Assembly: GCA_012184525.1 (NCBI GenBank)
Contig: WOFQ01000078.1
Location: forward strand, 1 to 64,000
Direction of reading: 5' to 3'
DNA length: 64,000 bases
DNA from: Xenoacremonium recifei
Taxonomy: Eukaryota > Ascomycota > Sordariomycetes > Hypocreales > Nectriaceae
Numbering within the stretch: the stretch's first letter is position 1; every line of letters begins with the position of its first letter. The notes under the pieces were generated by a model, which was not told where the DNA came from, ran no database searches, and was given only the letters and a program-made list of their open reading frames with translations. Shown here piece after piece: positions 23,901 to 34,475 of the stretch. Both the position numbers and the translations under genes were made by a program.

Positions 23901-26900
23901 AGGTGGCTGCTTTCACGACTTACAAAGATTACTACTCTAACCTGACTCGAACAGACGCCAGACTTTTGCACAAAATCCCAGAAACCACGTCATGGGTCGA
24001 GGCTGCGTCGTTGCCTGTAGCCTTTGGAACAGCATCATACTCTTTAGTTGACTGCGCCCGGCTAGAACCAGGTATGACGGTTCTAGTGCACGCAGCTACT
24101 GGTGCTTTGGGCCAAGCAGCCGTTGAAATCGCACAGCAAGTGGGTGCAACGGTTTTCGCAACTGCTGGCACCCCTGAGAAGCGACAACTCATTGAGGAGC
24201 GTTTTGGTATCCCGAAATCACGCATCTTCAGTAGTCGCACAGCCGACTTTGTCCGTGGCATCAGAAATGTCACGGGCGGCAGGGGCGTCGACATAGTGTT
24301 CAATTCACTGGCTGGGCGACTGCTCTCTGCGTCATGGGAATGTGTAGCCGACCTCGGCACTTTCATCGAGCTAGGCAAGGTAGACATTTGGAAGCGTGGG
24401 CAGATCAGCATGGAGCCTTTTGATCGAGGAGTGCGCTTCGTGTCGATAGACATGGGCGTGGTTTGCCGAAGGCAACCTGAGGTGATGCAGCGCGTCCTGC
24501 AGCGAGTCTTCAGTGACATCACGGCCGGCCGTGTGAGGCCGCTACCGCCGGCGACCACTTACCCCATCGGCGATGTTGAGATGGCTTTTCGTTTCATGCA
24601 AGCCGGAAAGCACGTTGGCAAGATTGTGTTGCAAGCCGATCAAGATACGACTGTGATTTCCCAGAGCCGGAAGAGTCGCCCTCCTCCGCCTCGGCTCTCT
24701 AGCAGCGCGACCTATATTATCGCGGGGGGGTTGGGGGCCGTAGGCAAGGCTCTTTGCTTACATCTGCAAGTTCTCGGTGCGCGGTATATTGTCCTCCTTT
24801 CTCGAAGACAGTTTGGCGCCGAGGACAGGCTAGCTCAGGAGAAAGGTCTCACGTGTAATGAAACGCCCGAATCAAATGTCAAAATTATGACATGTGACGT
24901 GTCCGACCGACATGCGCTTCGGAGGGCCGCAATGGATATTCAAGACAGCAAGTTCCCGCCGATCAAAGGCGTGATCCAGGGAGCCTTGGTTCTCTCAGAC
25001 CGGACACTCAGCCAACTCACGCGAGCGGACTTCGACATGGTGCTCGCACCAAGATATCATGGCACTCAAAATCTCTGGTCTACATTTGCAGAGTCGCAAC
25101 CGCTTGACTTCTTCCTCCTGCTTTCGTCCATGAGTGGTATAATAGGGTCCTTGGGCCAGGGTAATTATGCCGCGACCGCCACGTACCAGGACATGTTCAG
25201 CTATGCCGTTTCGCTCGCAGCGCCTTCAAATGAATCTAAATCTCTCTCAAACATGCCGGCTCTGACAAGAAACGTTGTGTCACTCGACATTCCCTTGATC
25301 CGCAACACACAGGACGTTACTCAGGAGCACGTCGAAGCCTTGCGCCGCCAAGGTGGCCTATCTGTCGATATGGAAGACGCGTTTACCATCATTGATTACG
25401 CCATCAGTGGGCGCGCCGTGACCGACGGCTGTCATCAAATTTCATTCGGAATACACCCAGAGTTGGTGCGAGGAGTTCCATTGTTGAGCCATCCTATCTT
25501 TGACTACAAGATGCAACAGCAGCAGAGCTTCAGTCAAGGCAATCGCGATGGTGAACTTGAACATCCCAACGCGAAGCAGGACATTGACAAAGCTATCACT
25601 TCTGCGGCTTCTTTAGCCGACGCTGAAAAGCTGATCTTAATGGCACTGAGGGACAAGGTATCGTCCCTAACAGCCGTCGGTGGCCAATTGGACTTTGACA
25701 CTCCAGTGGCTGGCATGGGACTTGACTCGTTGATCGCGACCGAGCTCAAGAATTGGATCTTCAACACGCTATCAGCGCGAGTGCAAAACGCCGACATCGT
25801 GGACGCGCCGAGCCTACGGGTGCTCGCAGCACAGATCGCTCAGGCATCGTCCTTATTGAGCGGAAAACAGTTCGAGATCAACAGAGTGAGCGATACTCAG
25901 AAGATAGAGGAGAAAGACGAAGCACAGGATAGCATGGGCAACGATGACAGCGGGTTACACTCGACAAAGTCGGCGTCGGATCTGGATACGAGTATGATGA
26001 GTGCCAATGAGGTGCTTACACCACCATCCCCTGTCGATGACGAACACGCGCTACCCAAATATCCCGTGCAGACGCTCGAGCAAGTCTTGGATAACTTCAT
26101 CGAGGCGGTATCCCACATCGGCACCTCCATGGAACTAGAGCAGACACGTCGAACGATGGCAGCTTTTCTGGACCCCCAAGGCATGGGCCAAGTAATGCAG
26201 AGCCGACTAGAAGAGGGCTCCGGCTCTTCCAGTGAGCACAATACCTTGACAAAAGCCGACCAAGGCGATGTGGTGGAGATGTACGTCCGTAACAAATGGC
26301 TACGAACCCGGTCGTGGCGTCCAAGACTACGGAACTTTTTCGGTACCATTCCTAGTACCATACCATCTAGCTCTAGGCTTGGACAATCTCAGGTTGAGAG
26401 AGCAGCGACGCTCTCCCTTGCCGCGTACAGTTACAAGCTCGCATTGGATCAGGGCAAGGTGCAACAGGACTACCAACACGACCAACCGCTATCCATGGAC
26501 ACAGTCCATTGGATATTCAACGCTCATCGAACGCCCATTATAGGGTGCGATCGTATGGACCGGTGGCCTGGTAACGATTATATTGTCGTGATGCATCACG
26601 GACACGTCTTCAAAGTCCCACTCCAAGACTCAGGGGCGACTGTCCTGATACCCGAGCAGCTTGCAACCATATTTGAAGGCATATTGGCCCATCCAGCACC
26701 AGCCGAAGTCAATTGGGCTTGCATTTTTACTACGGCAGATCGAGATGAGTGGGCAAGCACACGTGATCAGTTTATGGCTACCAGTCGAGAAAATGCCGAT
26801 TTCATAGATTGTATTGAGAAGTCGCTCTTTATCGTATATCTAGAGGACGCATCGCCAGACACACCAGCAGAGCGGGCTGAAGTTTTTCTTCTCGACGACA

Positions 26901-27829
26901 ATTCAAATCGCTGGCTGGACAAGACCATGGGGCTCATTGTGTGTGCCAACGGCGTGGCAGCCGGCTTTCTTGAGCATACCATGGTAGACGGGACAACGTT
27001 TGAGGGGCTTGCTAAAGCACTTGCTGACTATGAGGAACACTGGAGCGAGCGCAATCAATCAAGGACACCAACTAAAGATTACAGTACTATCAGTAGTCCA
27101 AGTTTCAGTTATCTTCCTTTCACCATGCCGGCCTCGCTAGCTGAACGCATAGTGACACTCCGAGATGAGCACCTCACCGCCCATGAGGGATACAAGCTCG
27201 TCAACTACGATTTGACATCGTATGGCACCCGTTGGCTACGCGAGCACCGTCTCCCGCCCAAGAGCGTGATTCAGGTGCTTGTGCAACTCGCAGTTCGCCT
27301 TGTGATGGGTACTAACCCGTCAGCCGTCGACGTCGTGAGCCAGCGTCCGTTCCAGGGTGGGCGAACTGACATGATTTATACATCGATTCCCGAGATATCA
27401 GCTTTCTGTGAAGCAGCTGCAACTGTCACAAAAGTCCAAGACGTACTGGTGTTATTCAAAGAGGCCGTAAGAGCACATGCCAAATTGGTTGCTCTCGCCC
27501 AACGCGGCAAGAGTTGGCGCTGGCATCTTGCAGCTCTGAGTGAGACGATACGCGAGGGGGAGGATCTCCCAGAGTTTTACCGCGATCCCGTATACCTACG
27601 CACGGGTGAGAGGCGCGTAGCTACCAGTTTCACGGAATTCGGTGTGCCAGAGATGGGTCGCTGTCCGCCCAAGCGTGAGGATGTGTGGTTTGGCATCGAG
27701 GCCTTTGAAGAACGCGTGCACTTCACTGTTATAAATGGACAAGGGAAGTCCAGAGATTTCGTCGAAAAGCTAGCGGGCGCTGCGAGAACCATCAGGGGCA
27801 TTATTACACAGATAAGTTCGGCGGAGTAG
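17972..27829 (+). CDS. highly reducing polyketide synthase with C-terminal carnitine-acyltransferase domain
   Basis: Iterative type I HR-PKS, 3,244 aa. The three exons are 17972-18742, 18810-19250 and 19307-27829; both introns are in phase 0. KS: Cys186 (DTACSGS), His321 (EAHGTGT), His361 (NIGHSE). AT: FTGQGAQW, Ser645 in GHSSGEIAAAYAAG. DH: KDHMVDGIAVFPGAGY near 969 and HPTVLDG near 1150. C-methyltransferase: ILEVGAGTGGTT near 1438. ER about 1850-2175, with HAATGALGQAA. KR about 2200-2420, with AGGLGAVG and the SSMSG...GQGNYAA catalytic loop. ACP: Ser2545 in GMGLDSLIATEL. After a Ser/Glu-rich linker, residues about 2724-3240 form a choline/carnitine acyltransferase with the general base His2961 in LEHTMVDGTT and the RPFQGGRTDM substrate loop. 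There is no thioesterase or reductase. Family knowledge: a cAT domain can move the chain from ACP to a small-molecule alcohol. All domains look intact; the product is unknown. Confidence 0.96.
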
Positions 27830-28115
27830 AGTATCAAGAGAAAGTGACTGCATTTAAGAATTTCAGAAGGAGATGTGCTTGAAAGATTTATATTGAGAGG
27901 TCAAAATAGATAAGTAATAAACCATGACCAATGACGCCTCCAAGTAAATTTGAAGACGGTGGCAGCCAGTCATCCAGAGCGCACAAGATTAGCTACTAAT
28001 ATGTAAATTAACATAGGACACCAAACACCAGCCCTCAGGAGGTTAGACCAGAAAATTCCAGTAAAGTAGTTATGTCTAGTTTTTGCTCTCAAAAATACAA
28101 TGTTCTTAATGCCAA

Positions 28116-28872
28116 TCATCCGGAATTGGGCCCGAGAGTGCTCGGGTCTACATTGTACGTCCAATAACCTTCGCCAGGGCTTCTACAAGTGCCGTCAACA
28201 CAGTAGTAATGGTTGATTCCACCGCCGGTTAGTGGGATCTCCATGACGTAGGGATCTGTCGTTCTCGATTGCGTATCCACGCCACAGTTCCAATCTCCAA
28301 CAGTAACCACAGTGACTGCACTATGCGGAGCAAGATACCAAACACACACGCTTTCGTAAGCCTCGCCGCCCGTGCAGGTCTCTGAGACGCTGACCTCGTA
28401 GCTCTCCTCCATACTGAAGCCAAAAGAGATTCCACCAGTAAGATCACCAAGGAGTGGAACGTCGCCGATGTCGAGTCCAATGTCCCAAGAGTAGCCATAC
28501 GAGTATCCAGTAGTTGAGGAGACTTGACAATCTCCTGCGTTCTGGTCGCAAGTGACCGTGGTTGAGATCTGTTGTGCATAGACTTTAAATAGGTCAGAGT
28601 TAGATGCTAAAGACTCAGCGGACAAACACTAACCATCAATATGGGGATCGCCGTCTCCCACCAACTGTGTCGTTGCTTTACCCCATGTGCAGGCGGACCT
28701 CAGAGGATGCTTGGCCGCATACTCGCGCGAGCCGATAATCTCTTCTCGGACATCCTTTGCCGTCATCGGGATTGCGTACACTGGAAGATCGTCAGGGAGG
28801 ATGATCAAGGAAATACGCCACAAACTAACCCGCCGAGACCAGGAATCCTGTGACAGCAAGAGTTGACAACAT
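28116..28872 (-). CDS. small secreted cysteine-containing protein, family not recognised
   Basis: Three exons; the start at 28872 gives signal peptide MLSTLAVTGFLVSAG. Introns (about 49 and 51 nt) lead to YAIPMTAKDVREEIIG and then VYAQQISTTVTCDQNAG. The mature protein is about 210 aa with roughly eight Cys (CTWG, TCDQ, DCQV, ETCTGG, SVCVWY, NCGV, YYCVDGTC). It has a Gly/Ser/Tyr-rich middle (GYSYGYSWDIGLDIGD) followed by alternating hydrophobic strands, which suggests a secreted disulfide-bonded beta protein. It lies tail to tail with the PKS, only 286 bp from its stop. Membership in the cluster is unproven. It could equally be an effector-like or cell-wall protein. Confidence 0.7.
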
Positions 28873-29013
28873 TTTGCAAAACCTCTGAATGGACAATCAA
28901 CTTATTGAATGCTAAGGATGTGTAAGGAGGCCGTTAGCAAACGTGGATTGATGAGAATCGAGGTTTTTTCTGTCAGTGCTACCTCGTGAAAAATGGAGAG
29001 TCAGGTGCGCAGC

Positions 29014-29019
29014 TATATA
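29014..29019 (-). promoter_or_regulatory. TATA box of the secreted-protein gene
   Basis: TATATA about 140 bp upstream of the ATG at 28872, in otherwise GC-poor promoter DNA. Confidence 0.4.
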
Positions 29020-29689
29020 ATCATATCTACTTGACTAGCATATTGGCCAAGTACTAGGTTATATTGACAGGATTCTCTGAGACGACAAAAGTTTTGGATT
29101 AAAGACCTTTAAAGATGGTTCATAAGTATTGATAACGCGGTCATAGGACCTTGAGTTTCCAGCGCAGGAAGAGGCGTAGGAGACGGCGCATAAACTAGGA
29201 ATAGAACTTCTGTGCTGACAACGGAGAACTGGTGATCCGAGTCGCAAATAAAGTGTACCCGGGACTTCTGTACTTCAACAATCCTGTCGTAAAAATACGA
29301 GTTTGGAGAGGTAGCAAATATAGTAGCTACCGGACTTATGTGTTTCAGCATCCAGGATCAACGGATGACCTGTTATTCTTCCTAACTGGTCTCCGGGAAT
29401 CTAATTTATTTACATGCTTAGCTTCAGGGGCCTGCTAAGCTTACCCAAGCGCTAATCCCGACGTCCCAGTCACAAATTAACATGTCTCGTAAGGCATTGC
29501 ATCTTTTTGTTACATCATTTGGCATGCGCAGCGATTTACGTAATCAATTTGAGGCGAACTCGATTCAGGCTTTCGTAAATGACCTGCCCGGTTCAAATAT
29601 TCTACTTCGTCAATTAGCCACAGGCTCTTTTTATTTCCGATTCCCCGCCTCCCCCCTTTTCTTTGGGGTTTTTGAAACAAAATCTCGTC

Positions 29690-29820
29690 ATTTTTTGAGA
29701 AAAAGTTTGGAGGAGGGTTACCCGGGAGGAAACCACCGAGCTCGGTGGGTTTGGAACCCGTGAACCCGCGGACCCGTGGAGCCGCGGACACTTTGGCTCT
29801 AGGCCACCGCATCATCTCCT
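29690..29820 (-). repeat. candidate tRNA-derived SINE or degenerate tRNA-like element
   Basis: Read on the minus strand, this GC-rich patch has a TGGCCTAGAG segment resembling a Pol III A box. A GGTTCCAAACC segment resembling a B box (consensus GGTTCGANTCC) follows 48 nt later, a spacing close to that in tRNA genes. Between them CCGCGG-N10-CCGCGG can form an anticodon-stem-like hairpin, and ACCGAGCTCGGT follows. The acceptor and T stems do not pair properly, so it is not a working tRNA. A run of T (Pol III stop) lies about 60 nt further on. The patch differs strongly in base composition from its flanks. Confidence 0.45.
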
Positions 29821-29867
29821 ACGCAACGAGAGGAGGGAGAGCCAGGCTAACTAAGAATCTCAAGTAG

Positions 29868-29873
29868 TATAAA
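29868..29873 (+). promoter_or_regulatory. TATA box of the acyltransferase gene
   Basis: TATAAA 69-74 bp upstream of the ATG at 29942, starting just 48 bp after the tRNA-like patch. Confidence 0.5.
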
Positions 29874-29941
29874 GCGCGCACCCTTCTTCCTGGCCACTGT
29901 GTTTGTAATACAAGAAATGGTAAATCTCAATCAACAACACA

Positions 29942-31342
29942 ATGGCCCAAGCTATGAACGTGGAGCGGCTGACGCCCTTCGATCAAATCATGCCGAGAAC
30001 TTACATCAAGGCGTTCTTATCATTCAAGATCGCAAATCCACCTCACACTATCTCCGAGAAGCTTCAATCAAGCATTACGTCTCTTGTAAAGCAAGTGCCT
30101 TGGTTATCGGGGCAAGTCATCACCACCATTCCGGGGACGGAAGAGGCTCCATTCTCAGAAATACGATGGAATCCGACACACGTTTCAATTCAGTTAGTGG
30201 ATGCGGGCACAATAAATGCAACATATGACTCGTTTCGCATCTCTGGCATATCATCAGCGGAAGTTGCTTCGAGTCTATCGCCAGTTCCGGACATGATAAC
30301 TGACGACATGGCCGCCAAAGGGGTTCCCGTCTTCGCCGCCAGTCATTTCCGTTTCGCGAATGACCATGGGTTAGGCGTGTGCATTTGTATGCACCACAAT
30401 GTGGTGGACGCCTTCGGATTCGCGGAAATAGTGAGTCTCTGGGCCCAGGCTTTGAGAAGTCGGGGACAAATCATCTCGATACCAAGTCGCAACGCGTCAG
30501 AGCGTATCACGAATGAGCTTTCCATGGATCTTCAAACCACTTCAGCAAAGTCTCTTCAAGAGCTTTGGACATGCCACCCGGAGTACTCGCCAATACCGCC
30601 ATCTTTGCCTTCAGAATTCCCACAATGCACCTGCAAACTGTTCGCCCTGCCCGTGGCTGAGATTGAAGCGATCAAGCGCAAAATGGCGGACCTCGTTCCC
30701 GACGCACCAACAACCAATGTTTTGGTATGTGCACTGGTCTGGTGCGCAATCACAAAAGCACGAATGAAGCGCAATCCCGATCTAGCGAAAGAAGCCAGTC
30801 GCTTGGTAACTGCTGTCGATGGCCGACGCCGCATCAACAAGGATCTGTCAAGCCATGAGAATCCATTTCTGGCGAATCTGGTCTTTTACGCGATGGCCAT
30901 AGCACCAGCCCATTCTTTAAATATCTCCTCGGATCTAATCTCTGCAAAGACACTAGCAGATATTTGCAAGATCATTTCCAACTCACAGTCGTCAAAGAAG
31001 ATTGATTCCAACTATGTCGCTGATGTCTATAGCTTGGTAGAGGGAGTTCGGGATTATAGACAGGTGCATGTTGGGTGGGATCTCTTCAATTCAAGAGACC
31101 TGACAATCACAAGTTGGGCCAATCTCGACTTTTATCAAATGGACTTTGGCTTGGACCTACGGACGCCAGATCACATCAGAGGGCCCTATGCTGCAGCCGA
31201 TGGTGTTGGATTGATCCTTCCCAGAAAACGGGCCTCTGCAGCAGTTGACCCATCTGAGGAAGAGGTGGAAATCATGATCATGTTGCGGTCTGATGACATG
31301 GAAGAACTGGAACAGAATTGGTACTTTCGTCGCAAGGATTAG
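29942..31342 (+). CDS. BAHD-like acyltransferase (trichothecene 3-O-acetyltransferase type)
   Basis: Intronless, 466 aa, ATG at 29942 (MAQAMNVERLTPFD). It belongs to the fungal transferase family that moves an acyl group from acyl-CoA to a hydroxyl or amine. The catalytic HHxxxD motif is intact: His152 and Asp156 in MHHNVVDAFGF. The structural C-terminal motif reads YQMDFGLDLRTP, the fungal version of plant DFGWG. TTNVLVCALVWCAITKA matches the conserved helix before the C-terminal half. No signal peptide, so it is probably cytosolic. It sits 2.1 kb downstream of the PKS and next to a Zn2Cys6 regulator, so acylation of the polyketide or of its alcohol acceptor is a reasonable inference. It is unlike the PKS cAT domain in sequence, so it is not a split copy. 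Confidence 0.88.
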   Translation: MAQAMNVERLTPFDQIMPRTYIKAFLSFKIANPPHTISEKLQSSITSLVKQVPWLSGQVITTIPGTEEAPFSEIRWNPTHVSIQLVDAGTINATYDSFRISGISSAEVASSLSPVPDMITDDMAAKGVPVFAASHFRFANDHGLGVCICMHHNVVDAFGFAEIVSLWAQALRSRGQIISIPSRNASERITNELSMDLQTTSAKSLQELWTCHPEYSPIPPSLPSEFPQCTCKLFALPVAEIEAIKRKMADLVPDAPTTNVLVCALVWCAITKARMKRNPDLAKEASRLVTAVDGRRRINKDLSSHENPFLANLVFYAMAIAPAHSLNISSDLISAKTLADICKIISNSQSSKKIDSNYVADVYSLVEGVRDYRQVHVGWDLFNSRDLTITSWANLDFYQMDFGLDLRTPDHIRGPYAAADGVGLILPRKRASAAVDPSEEEVEIMIMLRSDDMEELEQNWYFRRKD

Positions 31343-31664
31343 TCTATGTGAGCCAGACCAACCATGCAGCCCAGTCTTGAAAATATAAGGAAGAGTTTGT
31401 TCTAATGAAACAAATAGGTGCCAAGTAGTCCAACGTTGTACTCTTGCAACTTTGCTTCTGCCTGTCTATGTCAATGTCATAATTAGCCGCAGGAATACCA
31501 ATGTGCGGGTTAAGGCATTTTTTGCCTTGATTCATGCTGACTGCTATCTTGCATCTTGCATAAACTTACCCACGTTAAGTAGTTGTATTATGATTAAATA
31601 CGGTATAATAGACATTGAGCAATAAGTAGAATTGATTGAGCCGTATTTTTATACAGTCAAAGAT
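31343..31664. other. convergent 3' spacer
   Basis: 322 bp between the stops of the acyltransferase and the Zn2Cys6 gene; AT-rich, no coding signal. Confidence 0.5.
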
Positions 31665-34065
31665 CTACATGTCTGTGTTAATACTGAATATGTTTGTCGA
31701 TGCCGGTTGTCCATTTAACCATCCCTCCAAGATAGAATCCAAGTCATAACAATCCCAATCATGCATAGAGTCGCCTCTTGACATATCAAAGGGTGATTGT
31801 TCTGGAAGAAAAGCCGACCAGTCCAACCTGGTCTGGTCTGCCGTGCGCGCAAGGCTAAGTGAATCCGTTTGTTGATTGTAGTTGCCTCGAAAAGACGTTC
31901 TTGACTCCGCCATCTGCCGTGCTAAGCGCGCAAATGCAGCGCAAACTTGGTGCAGTCGCTCAGAACTTTTAGAAACCTTGCGGACCAACTCTAGTTTCTG
32001 GACCACTTGCTCCAGGAGTCTCACGTCATCGAGACTGACGGCCCCAATAGAATGAAGAAAAATGACGATGAATGGTGTGAAAGACGAGTTATGAAGAACC
32101 CTATTGACATGAGCCATTGTCACATCGACGACAAATCTCGCAGGCAGGAACTTACCAATTGGAAAAGTCCGCATCCGATAACTCATCGGTCATTTGATAA
32201 CCAGCAAAGCAGTGCAGGAGGCTTTCTAGACTCATTCGTGCAGCTTGAAAACATTCTTCTGTGATGTCCCCTCCAGATCTCGTGACAGAAGCTCGTAACA
32301 AGCACGTTAACGTGGAGTAATACATAAGATCCCAGTGTCTCCTCGACAGACTGAATATTTGGGGGTAGTTCACTTTGTCGAAATCAATCTACATGGTCTA
32401 TTTTTAGTTATGCGATATAAGAGGTGATAGCTATCCTGTCACTTACCTGACCCAAGTCTGCGTGCCATTGTCGCAAAATAGGAGCGATGTCTTTAATCTG
32501 CCGCGTTCGCTCCTCCAAAGCTAATTTCGAACCGGTAGCTGAATACAGACTGTCATATATCTGACCTTGCAACTTCGCCAGTCGGATGGCCAAGTGAAAC
32601 CACTGATCCCAGGGTCGGCAAGCTTGATCTGTCGAAAGTGCGGGATACTGCGCATCAATATCATGGTCTTGGAGACTAGATCCACGGCCCAAAAGTAAAG
32701 AAAAGCCTTTGTCATAAACATATAATGTCCAGAATACACGACGTTGTATATCTGAGTGCCGGTCTGGATTATTTCGGTATGTGCATTCGCGATGATACCC
32801 TAGTATCTGACAATGGCTCGCTGCGGCAGAGATAAGGCTACATGCCAAGGTAGGTTTTGATTCGTTCTGCGCCTTGATAATCTGAAACCGTGAAGTAAGA
32901 ATTGTGGAAATCCCGAGATTGGCAGAATGTCAACTCACCCCTAATGTCAAAGAGAACACATTATGAAAACTCGGGATTGCAAGGATCTCATATGTTTCTA
33001 CGCCGAGCTTGAAATTTTGCTCGGACAATGCGATACATGACGGTAGGTCGAAACTGTCGCTAATTGGGGCCTTCATCACGGCTACCTCTCTCAAAAGAAT
33101 GTAAAGAAGGCCATACATGCTTGTGACTTCACCTAGAGACACCGGGTCTGTAGGAAAGTATACCCTTTGACAGAGACTAACGATGAACGAAGCGTCATTG
33201 ATGAGATAGCTGGACAAGAATATTGCGCCTTGTGCTGTGTGAAGTTAGCACCACAAAAGACATGGATGAAATTTGATACTTGCTTTTTATCTTCTTCATT
33301 AAGGTGATGACAAGGGCGAGTGAAACAGGGACCATTGGCTGCACGGTCCGGGAAGTTGAACTGGGACTCAACTGATATTCTTCTAGGGAGCTCAAGGTCC
33401 GCGGCTGCTGAAGCAGGGCATCGAGATGGGTAAATGAGTCCTGAATAGGCCCTTGGCTTTCGGGAGTTTCTGAGCTTGCAAACGATGTCGCAAGTTCGGT
33501 TGCTTCAGCCGAGAAATTCATGAAAGAAGAATTGCCCTCGTACAAGTTTCTCCTGTCATCCAGAGAAGCAACGGCCGGTTCATGCATAGCAGAAGGATTA
33601 GGCGACGCTGAAGAAACGACGGGCTCGGAGACAGTTTTGCGCAAGAGAGCATCCTCAACCGCATGAAGACGTTCTTTCAAGCGTTTAACTTCATCCTCTC
33701 TTTGACAGTCAGTGTTTTTCGTGCTTCTCGGCTGCTCCACCTACAATGTTGTTGTACTACCCGTGTTTGGGTTGCGCCGTGATGCGACGGATGCACCGGG
33801 TTGTTGACACGTGATTCCAGCTGTTCTGCAATTTGCACATGGGTTGGAACGATCACACTTAATCTTTAAGCAGACATCTAGCTGAGCACTTAACCTGTAG
33901 TGAGTAGCATGAAAGAACTCACCTTCCGTACTTTGCAGGCTTCGCACTACGTGAGAAACGTCAACTAAAGCATCTTGTGGCAATAGAAAAAGGGTGAACT
34001 CGTACCGCTCGTGGAATTGTTGCGAGCCGCTGGCGGCGGGCCAAAATCGTCTCGTCTCCTGCCAT
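31665..34065 (-). CDS. Zn2Cys6 transcription factor, candidate cluster regulator
   Basis: Nuclear regulator, at least six exons, start at 34065 (MAGDETILARRQRLATIPRA). The zinc cluster is rebuilt only by splicing: exon 1 joins CEACKVRK (acceptor near 33962), which joins IKCDRSNPCANC...TC after a second intron, giving the exact CxxC-x6-C-x6-CxxC pattern. The exon link from the zinc cluster to the coiled-coil-like linker (DEVKRLKERLHAVEDALL) was not resolved base by base. The C-terminal part carries the fungal_trans signature DIQRRVFWTLYVYDKGFSLLLGR. The stop is at 31665. About 690 aa in total. It is tail to tail with the acyltransferase and the regulator closest to the PKS, so it is the best candidate for pathway control (inference). 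Confidence 0.82.
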
Positions 34066-34475
34066 GGCTAGATTCGTGCGTCACGTCTATCTTGTCAAGT
34101 TATCGTGGTAGTCAAGAAGATGACGTTTACGGGGGTGTCATTTAGACTCCGAAGGCCCGCGGGCCCGCGGACTCCGAGAATCCGGGTCCTCTTTGCGGGT
34201 CTTTTAGACGCGTTCACTAACGGACTTCATTCCTCGGAAATCGGGATAACAATGATCACGAGAGAAGATCATCAGACAACGACAACGGCATTTCATTAAA
34301 CATCGAGGGGGAATTTTGTTTGATTATCCCAAAAAGTGCTACATATTCTATGATACGTTTCTTTGAATTCAAGACGCGAGAAAAGCACAGATGGCTGCAC
34401 CAATGTTACCAATTCCCAAAGGCAACAAAACCATTCCGTCTTTCAAAACTCTTGCATCCTGTTTTCAAGTACTAG
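34066..34475. other. spacer with GC-rich palindromic patch
   Basis: Contains the promoter of the Zn2Cys6 gene and the 3' flank of the permease. At 34155-34172 a CCCGCGGGCCCGCGG palindrome is framed by two GACTCCGA copies (34145 and 34170). The base composition differs sharply from the flanking DNA. No coding sequence. Confidence 0.5.

Larger units (their letters stand above)
28873..29867. other. divergent spacer with SINE-like patch
   Basis: About 1 kb between the secreted-protein gene (minus) and the acyltransferase (plus), with promoters for both. Open frames at 29109-29351 and 29482-29763 lack motifs. The distal third is the GC-rich tRNA-like patch listed separately. Confidence 0.5.

Noticed and set aside
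23932..24558. 208-codon minus-strand frame inside the PKS
   Set aside because: Antisense shadow of the ER domain.
29690..29820. Functional tRNA gene
   Set aside because: Box-like motifs are present but acceptor and T stems do not pair and the B box has mismatches; kept only as a SINE-like candidate.
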